Shown: piece after piece, positions 20,256 to 27,220 of the stretch
Layout: each line of letters starts with the position of its first letter
Numbering within the stretch: position 1 is the first letter of the stretch
Source of the DNA: Methanobacteriota archaeon
GTDB taxonomy: Archaea; Thermoplasmatota; Poseidoniia; Poseidoniales; Poseidoniaceae
Length of the DNA stretch: 33,900 nt
Assembly: GCA_002710015.1 (NCBI GenBank)
Contig: PAOW01000004.1
Span: 1-33,900, forward strand
Reading direction: 5' to 3'
The notes under the pieces: model-generated
Database searches by the model: none
What the model was told of the DNA's origin: nothing
What the model saw: the letters and a program-made list of their open reading frames with translations, nothing else
Position numbers and translations under genes: made by a program

Positions 20256-20488
20256 TGGCAAAAAAGCCTAGAAATTATCGCAAGGAATATGACACTTACC
20301 ATGGTAAGCCAAGTCAAATTAAAAGGCGAAATAGTCGTAACGCGGCTAGACGTAAGTTAAAAAACGTCAAGGGTATCAAGGGTAAAGATGTACACCATAA
20401 AGATGGTAACCCACGTAATAACAAAAGGTCTAACCTTGCAGTAGTTTCTAAGAGTTACAATAGGTCAAGAAATAAAAAGAAAAAGTAA
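20255..20488 (+). CDS. HNH endonuclease-like small protein
   Basis: KGKDVHHKDGNPRNNKRSNLAVVSKSYNRSRNKKKK: HHxDGNxxNN..NL HNH core. Confidence 0.75.
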   Translation: MAKKPRNYRKEYDTYHGKPSQIKRRNSRNAARRKLKNVKGIKGKDVHHKDGNPRNNKRSNLAVVSKSYNRSRNKKKK

Positions 20489-20489
20489 T

Positions 20490-20948
20490 ATGTTTAATTT
20501 ATCAGACAGAAGTTTATCTAGGCTTGAGGGTGTAAATGACGATTTAGTTAAGGTCGTTAAATATGCCATAGAGGTAACAACAGTAGATTTTGGTGTTATT
20601 TGTGGTATGAGGACAATAGAAGAACAAGAGGAATTGTTTAAGAGTGGTGCTAGTCAAACCATGAAAAGCAAACATCTTGAGGGTAATGCAGTCGATTTGA
20701 TGGCATACATAAATGGTAGAGGCACTTGGGAGTTAAATGTTTATGATGAGGTAGCTGAGGCTATGCGATTAAGTGCCATAGAGCATGACATACCAATTAG
20801 ATGGGGTGCATGTTGGAATGTTAGAGACTTGAGGGATTGGGATGATAGCATGGAAAACGCAATGAATCATTACATTGATACTAGACGTAGTGAGGGTAGG
20901 CGACCATTTATAGATGCACCACATTTTGAGTTAATGGATGGCGACTAA
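20490..20948 (+). CDS. M15-family D-Ala-D-Ala carboxypeptidase-type endolysin
   Basis: GVICGMRTIEEQEELFKSGASQTMKSKHLEGNAVDLMAY ... DAPHFEL: SxHxxGxAVD and PHFE zinc ligands. Confidence 0.88.
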   Translation: MFNLSDRSLSRLEGVNDDLVKVVKYAIEVTTVDFGVICGMRTIEEQEELFKSGASQTMKSKHLEGNAVDLMAYINGRGTWELNVYDEVAEAMRLSAIEHDIPIRWGACWNVRDLRDWDDSMENAMNHYIDTRRSEGRRPFIDAPHFELMDGD

Positions 20949-21198
20949 ACGAAAAAAGAAACAAGTTAATTTAAGTGTTGGTAGAGGTGAAAAACTACCT
21001 GCAAGTCGTGGTGGTGGATTAACAGCTAAAGGTAGAGCAAAATATAATAGGGCAACAGGGAGCAAATTAAAGGCACCTGTTACAGGTAAAGTAAAAAAAG
21101 GTAGCAAGGCGGCTAAACGCAGAAAGTCCTTTTGTGCAAGGTCTAGGGGATGGACAGGAGTGCGTGGCAAGGCGGCTAGGAAAAGGTGGAAGTGTTAA
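20938..21198 (+). CDS. Basic DUF6321-like protein common in marine phages
   Basis: QVNLSVGRGEKLPASRGGGLTAKGRAKYNRATGSKLKAPVTG...RRKSFCARSRGWTGVRGKAARKRWKC. Confidence 0.75.
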   Translation: MATKRKKKQVNLSVGRGEKLPASRGGGLTAKGRAKYNRATGSKLKAPVTGKVKKGSKAAKRRKSFCARSRGWTGVRGKAARKRWKC

Positions 21199-21199
21199 T

Positions 21200-21361
21200 A
21201 TGAAAGCAGACGAAGTTTTAAGATTATTAGAAAAGCATGAGGAAGAGTGTAATAGACGTTATACGAAAATAGAAAAGTCATTAGATTCGTTAGATTATAA
21301 ATTATGGGGATTAGCAATATTAATTATTGGTACAGTTTTTTTACCAAAGGTGTTATTATGA
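21200..21361 (+). CDS. Small coiled-coil/TM protein (53 aa)
   Basis: MKADEVLRLLEKHEEECNRRYTKIEKSLDSLDYKLWGLAILIIGTVFLPKVLL; internal start within listed ORF 21134..21361. Confidence 0.6.
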   Translation: MKADEVLRLLEKHEEECNRRYTKIEKSLDSLDYKLWGLAILIIGTVFLPKVLL

Positions 21362-21429
21362 AAAATGAAATACTAATAGTTTTAGGTATTTGGGGATGGT
21401 CATTTATAGGAGGTTTTTTGTATGGCTAA
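21358..21429 (+). CDS. 23-aa single-TM peptide (putative)
   Basis: MKNEILIVLGIWGWSFIGGFLYG; ATGA overlap with upstream stop and overlap with downstream ATG. Confidence 0.4.
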   Translation: MKNEILIVLGIWGWSFIGGFLYG

Positions 21430-21568
21430 AAGAGGACTATATGCAAACATAAATGCAAGAAAGAAAAAAGGGATAAGCAGAAGTAAGAAAAAATCTACTA
21501 TATCCCCTAAAGCATACGCAAATATGAAAGCTGGTTTTCCAAAGAAGAAGAAAAAGAAAAAGGCTTAA
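21422..21568 (+). CDS. Basic RGLYANI-type small phage protein (48 aa)
   Basis: MAKRGLYANINARKKKGISRSKKKSTISPKAYANMKAGFPKKKKKKKA; resembles small proteins recurrent in marine phages. Confidence 0.6.
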   Translation: MAKRGLYANINARKKKGISRSKKKSTISPKAYANMKAGFPKKKKKKKA

Positions 21569-21879
21569 AACTCTATTTTCTTTTCAAAATCTACAAAGAC
21601 TACATTTGATTGTGGATTGTCTTTGTATACGTTTACCCATTCCTCAGCACCATCCCATACGTTGTGCTTTTCCCATGTATCCACGGCAACATTCATAAAA
21701 CTTTCTTTTTCTTTTGGGTTTTTGTCACCAAATATAATATCTGCGTAAGCACATATTTCACTTGGATGACCTGAATACATCCCTAACATTTCTGCAATAA
21801 CTAAAGTTTGTTTAAAATTAAGTGGGGAAACTTTGCCCCACTTTTCACTTAATGTTTTCCAAGATTGTTTCATTGTCAC
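21565..21879 (-). CDS. Hypothetical protein
   Basis: 104-aa ORF in minus-strand operon behind promoter at 22882..22910. Confidence 0.6.
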   Translation of the reverse strand: MTMKQSWKTLSEKWGKVSPLNFKQTLVIAEMLGMYSGHPSEICAYADIIFGDKNPKEKESFMNVAVDTWEKHNVWDGAEEWVNVYKDNPQSNVVFVDFEKKIEF

Positions 21880-21881
21880 TC

Positions 21882-22094
21882 CTAATCTAAATCATCTAAG
21901 TTAGTTGTTAATTGATATTGACCAAGCAAAAACGTACCATGGTCAAATTCTACATTGTATAATGGTGTTCCATCATCTTTTGTATGGACACTTTTAATTA
22001 CACCATGACAAGCATGGACAATGTTTTTTTCTTTATCTAATCCAAAAACATTGTCACCTACCTTGTATGGGGCAAAAGATTTATTTTTAAGCAT
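21882..22094 (-). CDS. Hypothetical protein, SH3/KOW-like pattern
   Basis: MLKNKSFAPYKVGDNVFGLDKEKNIVHACHGVIKSVHTKDDGTPLYNVEFDHGTFLLGQYQL; start chosen by AAGG upstream of ATG. Confidence 0.55.
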   Translation of the reverse strand: MLKNKSFAPYKVGDNVFGLDKEKNIVHACHGVIKSVHTKDDGTPLYNVEFDHGTFLLGQYQLTTNLDDLD

Positions 22095-22126
22095 AATAAT
22101 CCTTTTCATTCTTTTGGTTAAACGCA

Positions 22127-22507
22127 CTAGTCAAGCCTACCCATGGCATATGCCTTAATGCCATTGTCATTAAGGACTTTGGCAAAAGCATTAGCATAGG
22201 CATTTTTTCTTTCGTAGCTTTGTCCAAAGCCACTTACCCATATGGTGTATCCACCATAGTAAGAGTCTTTCCTACCTATTCCCATGCTTTTTAACCAAGT
22301 AATAAACTTGCCTCTTGCTGGTTTAATGTTTACCCAAGCAAAACCACAAACTCCATCATTGACGAAGTACATAGGCTTTTTCGGGTCAATATCGTCACCA
22401 AGTGGTGTAGTAGGACTACCTACGACCATTGGTGTAGGTAAGGCATCATTGCCAGCTTTTACACCAGCCAAATCTGCTTTTACGTAGAGGTCATTGAAAT
22501 CAACCAT
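22127..22507 (-). CDS. Hypothetical phage protein
   Basis: MVDFNDLYVKADLAGVKAGNDALPTPMVVG...; aaaaggagctgat RBS upstream. Confidence 0.7.
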   Translation of the reverse strand: MVDFNDLYVKADLAGVKAGNDALPTPMVVGSPTTPLGDDIDPKKPMYFVNDGVCGFAWVNIKPARGKFITWLKSMGIGRKDSYYGGYTIWVSGFGQSYERKNAYANAFAKVLNDNGIKAYAMGRLD

Positions 22508-22536
22508 ATCAGCTCCTTTTCTGTTAGTGATTAACA

Positions 22537-22719
22537 TTAGTCTATAAACTCATATATTGTTTTACCAATTACCTTGGTTTTAATGTTGTCTCTTTTGTAA
22601 ATGTCAAACCACTTTTCAAAGTAATTTTCTAACTCTTTAAAAGTGGCAAAAGTTTTTTTGACCAATTTACCCTCTTTAAGAACAACTGCTTTTTTTGGTA
22701 ATGTCGTCATTTTTTTCAT
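22537..22719 (-). CDS. Hypothetical protein (60 aa)
   Basis: ATG overlaps stop of the preceding minus-strand ORF. Confidence 0.5.
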   Translation of the reverse strand: MKKMTTLPKKAVVLKEGKLVKKTFATFKELENYFEKWFDIYKRDNIKTKVIGKTIYEFID

Positions 22720-22862
22720 TATAAACTTTCCAAAACTTTTTTTACTTTCGCAATTTCTTCACTAAATTGTTTTATCCAAAAATGTTGTTTGTTTTTTTGT
22801 GCGATTTTTAAATTATGCTCCATGGCTTTAATTCTATTTTTTAAATGTTTTTTCATGGTCAT
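22719..22862 (-). CDS. Hypothetical protein (47 aa), first gene of minus operon
   Basis: MTMKKHLKNRIKAMEHNLKIAQKNKQHFWIKQFSEEIAKVKKVLESL behind GTAAGGAGAAAAA leader; too short for ORF track. Confidence 0.5.
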   Translation of the reverse strand: MTMKKHLKNRIKAMEHNLKIAQKNKQHFWIKQFSEEIAKVKKVLESL

Positions 22863-22881
22863 TTTTTCTCCTTACAGTACT

Positions 22882-22910
22882 AATATAATGCTATTGTCTT
22901 AATAAGTCAA
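22882..22910 (-). promoter_or_regulatory. Early promoter P1 (leftward)
   Basis: Reverse strand TTGACT-17 nt-TATATT; GAC repeat in spacer. Confidence 0.85.
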
Positions 22911-22989
22911 TAGGTAAAGCAAAATAAATTTTATTTGGCTTGAGCATTGAATTACGAGGTGAGTGATAGAAATTTTTTTAAATTAGCTA

Positions 22990-23018
22990 TTGACATATAT
23001 GGACACACATGCTATATT
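22990..23018 (+). promoter_or_regulatory. Early promoter P2 (rightward)
   Basis: TTGACA-17 nt-TATATT; GGACA in spacer; GTGGAAAGAGAGGT leader follows. Confidence 0.9.
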
Positions 23019-23050
23019 ATATATGTAACGTGGAAAGAGAGGTGACAAAT

Positions 23051-23623
23051 ATGACTCCAAAAATTGTCAAAACTTTCAATCACAATGATGGTGGTCGAGA
23101 GAAATATTTTAAAGGCACTACAGGTGATTGCGTAACACGAGCAATCGCAATAGCTAGTGGCTTGGACTACAAAAAAGTCTATGACGATTTATTTGCTTTG
23201 AACAAAGAGTACGTCAAAACAAGTAATGACAAAGTAGCAAAAGCTATTAGAAAACGTGCTAATGGCTATAGTCCTAGAGATGGTATGTTTAAAGACGTTT
23301 ACCATAAATATATTTTAGGACTTGGTTTTAAGTGGATACCTACCATGACTATTGGTAGTGGTTGTAAAGTCCACTTGCACCATAGTGAGTTGCCAAAAGG
23401 TACGTTAATAGCGAGGGTAAGTAGACACCTTTGTGCTGTTATTGATGGTTGTATAAACGACACGTATGATTGCTCAAGAGGGGGCAAAAGATGTGTCTAT
23501 GGCTACTACCTCAAAGAGCCTAAAGACGTAAGCGATTCAATAAAGACATATGAGGATTTATTGAAAGCATGGGCTGGGGTTGGTTGTCCAGTTGCAAAAA
23601 ATCTGAAAGGTAAATTAGCATGA
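23051..23623 (+). CDS. Papain/C39-like cysteine peptidase fold protein (putative)
   Basis: TTGDCVTRAIAIASGLDYKKVYDDLF (Cys region), SRHLCAVIDGCINDTYDCSRGGKRCVYGYY (His + Asn/Asp region). Confidence 0.65.
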   Translation: MTPKIVKTFNHNDGGREKYFKGTTGDCVTRAIAIASGLDYKKVYDDLFALNKEYVKTSNDKVAKAIRKRANGYSPRDGMFKDVYHKYILGLGFKWIPTMTIGSGCKVHLHHSELPKGTLIARVSRHLCAVIDGCINDTYDCSRGGKRCVYGYYLKEPKDVSDSIKTYEDLLKAWAGVGCPVAKNLKGKLA

Positions 23624-24282
23624 ATACAATAAAGCACCTTACAGGACCTGACCTTTGTAAAGAGTTGAAACAACATATCTTTACATTGGACAGTGGTATA
23701 AAAATGCTCCACCACAAGTTTGTGGTGGGCATGTATTTTGATGACCCACTTAGCAATGACCACAACAATAAATTGTTAGAGGGTAAAACAAAAAACGATA
23801 CTATTTATCGTGAGAAAAAAGATGCAGTGCATTTTGTTTTTAACCATGAACGTGCTTATCGTTTTCAAGCATTAGAAGAAATTGCCCATGACGTAGATTA
23901 CTGGAAAACCAAAAAGAAAGATTATTGGAAATTGGTTGGTGACGTTTGGGTAGACCAAGAAAACATTTATGAAAACCTAGATGGTTGGCATGACATATTG
24001 TTTCATGGCGATTACAACGATACTCCCAATGCTAGTCATGGCATGATGGATGAGAGTGATAGAAAATTTTACAAAAGCCTACCTAGTGAATTTATGATAT
24101 ATCGAGGTGGTGTAGACCAATATGCTTACTCTTGGACTTTGGACAAAGAGAAAGCAAAGTGGTTTGCGAATCGTTATAAAAATGACTACGAGGTTTTTGA
24201 GAAAAAAGCTAAAAAGAAAAATGTGATTGCATACAACAATAGTCGTGGAGAGAAAGAAATTATATACGATTATTTTGCTTGA
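23620..24282 (+). CDS. Putative ADP-ribosyltransferase-like protein
   Basis: FMIYRGG...YSWTLDKEKAKWFANRY...NVIAYNNSRGEKEIIYDYF: R-S-E class ART pattern. Confidence 0.65.
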   Translation: MNTIKHLTGPDLCKELKQHIFTLDSGIKMLHHKFVVGMYFDDPLSNDHNNKLLEGKTKNDTIYREKKDAVHFVFNHERAYRFQALEEIAHDVDYWKTKKKDYWKLVGDVWVDQENIYENLDGWHDILFHGDYNDTPNASHGMMDESDRKFYKSLPSEFMIYRGGVDQYAYSWTLDKEKAKWFANRYKNDYEVFEKKAKKKNVIAYNNSRGEKEIIYDYFA

Positions 24283-24328
24283 TTGATAAAAGCAAAAGAC
24301 TATAATGACAGGTACGTTTGGTTATGGT

Positions 24329-24373
24329 GTCAGCCTTAACCTCACTTTCCACAAATTTGAAATTAAGGCTGAC
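24329..24373 (+). ncRNA. Long intergenic hairpin (terminator or regulatory RNA)
   Basis: Perfect 11-bp inverted repeat GTCAGCCTTAA ... TTAAGGCTGAC with 23-nt loop, followed by a T-rich stretch. Confidence 0.7.
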
Positions 24374-24408
24374 TTTGTTTTTTCTCCTTACGTAGATTAA
24401 CATTGTTG

Positions 24409-24456
24409 AATGGGGTTGGTGGTTATTTCCTTTTCTTGCCAACCTCATTTTTTTTG
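24409..24456 (+). terminator. Rho-independent terminator
   Basis: AATGGGGTTGG...CCAACCTCATT (one G-T) followed by a T run. Confidence 0.75.
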
Positions 24457-24466
24457 TATTTACCTA

Positions 24467-24495
24467 TTGACTTAAAGCGACACATGTATTATATT
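24467..24495 (+). promoter_or_regulatory. Early promoter P3
   Basis: TTGACT-17-TATATT; spacer contains CGACAC; GTGGAAAGAGAGGT leader. Confidence 0.88.
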
Positions 24496-24519
24496 AGTAG
24501 TGTGGAAAGAGAGGTAAAT

Positions 24520-24804
24520 ATGAAAATCACAAAAAATACCAAACAAGTGTCTAACCTAAATGACTTAGGTTTATCTAAAAAAGAAATTGCAATTATGAAC
24601 GAAACTGCAAAAATCTACGAAAAGAATTGTGGACAATGTGGTGGTGATGGTGTTTGGAAAGCAGGACCAATCACCAATGGTGTCCCTGCTAGGGTTGGCA
24701 CATGTTATGGTTGCCAAGGTAAAGGTTACCAAACCTACAGCGACAAAAAAAGAAACGAGACATATTGGAATTACAACTGGAACAGATATGGGGGGTTAAC
24801 TTAA
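24520..24804 (+). CDS. Small zinc-finger protein with DnaJ-type CxxCxGxG motifs
   Basis: CGQCGGDG ... CYGCQGKG; true start MKITKN behind leader RBS, not 24403. Confidence 0.75.
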   Translation: MKITKNTKQVSNLNDLGLSKKEIAIMNETAKIYEKNCGQCGGDGVWKAGPITNGVPARVGTCYGCQGKGYQTYSDKKRNETYWNYNWNRYGGLT

Positions 24805-24980
24805 TGACACAATATTACGTAGGCTATGGCACTCAAAACAAGGGTGTCATCTCTACTGAGAACCAGTGGAAAGTTTTAAACAAGGGTAAAAAACCCACAA
24901 AGGCACAAATGAAAATGTTGCAAATAGAAAAAATGCCAAAAAACTTTGTGTACTACAAGCCATCTGTAAAGATGGCTTAA
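24804..24980 (+). CDS. Hypothetical protein (58 aa)
   Basis: MTQYYVGYGTQNKGVISTENQWKVLNKGKKPTKAQMKML...; overlaps upstream stop. Confidence 0.6.
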   Translation: MTQYYVGYGTQNKGVISTENQWKVLNKGKKPTKAQMKMLQIEKMPKNFVYYKPSVKMA

Positions 24981-25000
24981 ACTTTATAGAAAGGAAAAAT

Positions 25001-25183
25001 ATGAATAATTATAATTTAAATTTTAAAGGGTTGGACAAATCAACAATCGAATCAATTAAACTTGAATTGGCTATACAAGATAAGTTAGGCAAGTTTGAAT
25101 TTAGAAATAAATTTATATCATCAGGGTTTTTGAGTAGAAACAAATTTGGTCAAGTTACTTATAGACCAGCGATATATAAATAG
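25001..25183 (+). CDS. Hypothetical protein (60 aa)
   Basis: RBS gaaaggaaaaat upstream of ATG; ends just before promoter P4. Confidence 0.55.
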   Translation: MNNYNLNFKGLDKSTIESIKLELAIQDKLGKFEFRNKFISSGFLSRNKFGQVTYRPAIYK

Positions 25184-25186
25184 GGG

Positions 25187-25215
25187 TTGACTTATTACGA
25201 CAATGTTACTATATT
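25187..25215 (+). promoter_or_regulatory. Early promoter P4
   Basis: TTGACT-17-TATATT; CGACA in spacer; GTAAGGAAAGCGAGGT leader. Confidence 0.88.
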
Positions 25216-25243
25216 ATGAATGTAAGGAAAGCGAGGTAAAAAA

Positions 25244-25663
25244 ATGAATAATTTATCTAAACCAAAAGCCAACAATGTAATTAGCCTAGTCGAAAAGATT
25301 GCTGAGAAACAAGGCAATAAATTTATCAACCTTGATGCAACAAGTTTCAAAGAACACATGGATAAACTTGTTGACAATATCTACAAGGACTATGACGAAT
25401 GGTGCGACAAAGCAAACATTACTCATGGTAGAGGTAAAAAGAAATATGTTTGGAAGATGGGTAAAAAATACGTAAAGGTAGACATGATAGATGGTCAAAC
25501 TAGTGTTTGGGGTTTTGTTGTTGCAACACACAATGACAACAAATTTAAGTTTGGCGACATTTTGTTAGCTGCGGGTTACAACAAACCAGCAAGGAACAAA
25601 GCAAGAGGTAACATATTTACTGAATACAATATTAGGTGGACAGGTCCATTGTACCTTATCTAA
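25244..25663 (+). CDS. Hypothetical phage protein
   Basis: 139 aa; GDILLAAGYNKPARNKARGNIF...GPLYL resembles a family seen in marine phages. Confidence 0.65.
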   Translation: MNNLSKPKANNVISLVEKIAEKQGNKFINLDATSFKEHMDKLVDNIYKDYDEWCDKANITHGRGKKKYVWKMGKKYVKVDMIDGQTSVWGFVVATHNDNKFKFGDILLAAGYNKPARNKARGNIFTEYNIRWTGPLYLI

Positions 25664-25671
25664 AACCAACC

Positions 25672-25700
25672 AAGGTGGTGTTTATGCACCACCTTTTTTT
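25672..25700 (+). terminator. Rho-independent terminator
   Basis: AAGGTGGTG-TTTATG-CACCACCTT + TTTTT. Confidence 0.9.
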
Positions 25701-25711
25701 TATGCAAAATT

Positions 25712-26371
25712 ATGGAAATATTACAAATACAAAAAGACGAAACTACTGAGTGGTTAAAAAATTTACATTACGCAAAAAGATTACCTGCCTCTATAAGTTA
25801 TGCTTTTGGCATATACGAAAACAAAATTTTAAAAGGCATTATTACGTATGGGTCACCTAGTGGTAGAGAGTTAGCACAAATGATTTGTGGTGACGATTTT
25901 ATGCACGAGGTTTTAGAATTAAATAGGCTTGTGTTGTTAGACAATAAAAAAAACCAAGCTAGTTTTTTAATAGCAAATAGCATGAAATTATTACCCAAGC
26001 CAAAGATAGTTGTGACATACGCTGACACAAACATGAATCATCATGGGTTTGTTTATCAAGCATGTAACTTTATTTATACGGGTCTAAGTAAGCCAAGGGC
26101 AAAGTTTTTTGCACCTAATGGTACTGAGATAGCTGAACGCACTTTAAGTGAGTGGCAAGGCTTTAATACACGACAAGAGACATTAAAAAAGTATAATATA
26201 CGTGTAGAGAGACAAGAGGGTAAACATAGGTATGTTTATTTTGTTACGACAAAGACAATGAAAAAAGAAAGAATGAAACATTTTAAGTTAGACAATTTGC
26301 CTTACCCAAAAGGTGACAACCAAGTATATGACGTAGATTACAAACCAAATGTACAAGGGTTGTTATTTTGA
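25712..26371 (+). CDS. Mom-like DNA (adenine) modification protein
   Basis: NLHYAKRLPASISYAFGIYENKILKGIITYGSPSGRELA...VLELNRLVLLDNKKNQASFLIANSMKLL...VVTYADTNMNHHGFVYQACNFIYTG: GNAT-type Mom family pattern. Confidence 0.75.
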   Translation: MEILQIQKDETTEWLKNLHYAKRLPASISYAFGIYENKILKGIITYGSPSGRELAQMICGDDFMHEVLELNRLVLLDNKKNQASFLIANSMKLLPKPKIVVTYADTNMNHHGFVYQACNFIYTGLSKPRAKFFAPNGTEIAERTLSEWQGFNTRQETLKKYNIRVERQEGKHRYVYFVTTKTMKKERMKHFKLDNLPYPKGDNQVYDVDYKPNVQGLLF

Positions 26372-26532
26372 AATTGTGTAGTAGATGCAAAGTTGAGTTA
26401 CGTGAGGTATGGAAGAAAACCATTAAGAAAAAATTACTAGCTTATAAATGTGACATATGTAAAGGCGAGGAATATTGGGAAGATTTGATATTAGAAGATG
26501 AAAAAAAAGAGAACGAAAAGAAACAAGATTGA
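26368..26532 (+). CDS. Zinc-ribbon micro-protein, TTG start (putative)
   Basis: LKLCSRCKVELREVWKKTIKKKLLAYKCDICKGEEYWEDLILEDEKKENEKKQD; TTG overlaps Mom stop TGA; CxxC...CxxC. Confidence 0.5.
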   Translation: MKLCSRCKVELREVWKKTIKKKLLAYKCDICKGEEYWEDLILEDEKKENEKKQD

Positions 26533-26797
26533 CGTAGCATTTTTAAATGACGTTCCAAAAATTATTAAAGAACGTGGTAAAACCTATGGTGATATAAAAA
26601 AAAATCACCAAGACATAGCTAAAGGTTGGGAAGTGATACTAGATAAAGACAAAATAGAACCATACCAAGTTGCTATGTGTTTAGATTGGTTAAAGACTGT
26701 ACGACTAATAGAAACACCTGACCACTTGGATAGTTTGAAAGATAAGGTAGGTTACGTGATTACACACAAAAATTGTTTAGATGACAAAGATACCTAA
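26498..26797 (+). CDS. DUF6378-like phage protein
   Basis: RGKTYGDIKKNHQDIAKGWEVIL...EPYQVAMCLDWLKTVRLIETPDHLDSLKDKVGYV. Confidence 0.7.
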   Translation: MKKKRTKRNKIDVAFLNDVPKIIKERGKTYGDIKKNHQDIAKGWEVILDKDKIEPYQVAMCLDWLKTVRLIETPDHLDSLKDKVGYVITHKNCLDDKDT

Positions 26798-26996
26798 AAG
26801 ATGGCTTGATTGGTTGGACTTGTTAAAGGTAGAACACCCACCAACATACCAAGCATTTATGGATTTAAAGCGAATCAATGCAGAAGAATTTTATAAAATG
26901 ATGGATGACATAATTAAATTAAATGATTATGGCATAGAGCCAACACCACAAAAGTCGCAGAAAACCAAGGATAATTCACAGTTAAATTTATTTTAA
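26781..26996 (+). CDS. Hypothetical protein ending in beta-clamp-binding-like motif
   Basis: 71 aa; C-terminus ...KTKDNSQLNLF. Confidence 0.65.
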   Translation: MTKIPKRWLDWLDLLKVEHPPTYQAFMDLKRINAEEFYKMMDDIIKLNDYGIEPTPQKSQKTKDNSQLNLF

Positions 26997-27015
26997 CTTT
27001 TTTTTGATTTAGGGG

Positions 27016-27044
27016 TTGACGTTTTACGACACATACCCTATATT
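27016..27044 (+). promoter_or_regulatory. Early promoter P5
   Basis: TTGACG-17-TATATT; CGACAC in spacer; GTAAGGAGAAAAAAAG follows. Confidence 0.87.
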
Positions 27045-27099
27045 AATAATGTAAGGAGAAAAAAAGATGGCAAAAAAAGTTGAGTATGGTTGACGAAGA

Positions 27100-27220
27100 A
27101 TTGGGAACTGCCCCCCAGCCTTGGTCTTTGGCAAGGGTAACGAAATAGGGCAATAGTTCTAGTGTAATTGACTGCTCTTGTGGGAGTGTTGCTACAATGG
27201 TCGCCACTCCCCAAGAGACG
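27100..27220 (+). ncRNA. Candidate structured RNA / 5' leader of DUF2958 gene
   Basis: Two hairpin domains: GAACTGCCC(27105-27113)/GGGC-aat-AGTTC(27148-27159) enclosing CCTTG/CAAGG; and CTCTTG-t-GGGAGTG(27175-27188)/CACTCCCCAAGAG(27205-27217). GC-rich, lies between a promoter and the next start codon. Confidence 0.65.

Noticed and set aside
24403-24519. N-terminal extension of the 24403..24804 ORF
   Set aside because: It runs through a terminator and promoter P3; the start at 24520 has the shared leader/RBS.
27070-27090. Programmed frameshift at the A7 run (GCAAAAAAAG) of the mini-ORF
   Set aside because: Minus-one frame stops immediately; plus-one gives only a short peptide ending at TAG, with no downstream protein gained.
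27085-27150. Hammerhead-ribozyme-like pieces (TTGACGA ... CGAAA) in the structured leader
   Set aside because: Conserved CUGANGA is not intact and no proper stem II/III arrangement could be drawn.
27168-27198. Second promoter TTGACT-19-TACAAT
   Set aside because: Spacer is 19 nt and the sequence is better explained as part of the stem-loop; not supported as a promoter.
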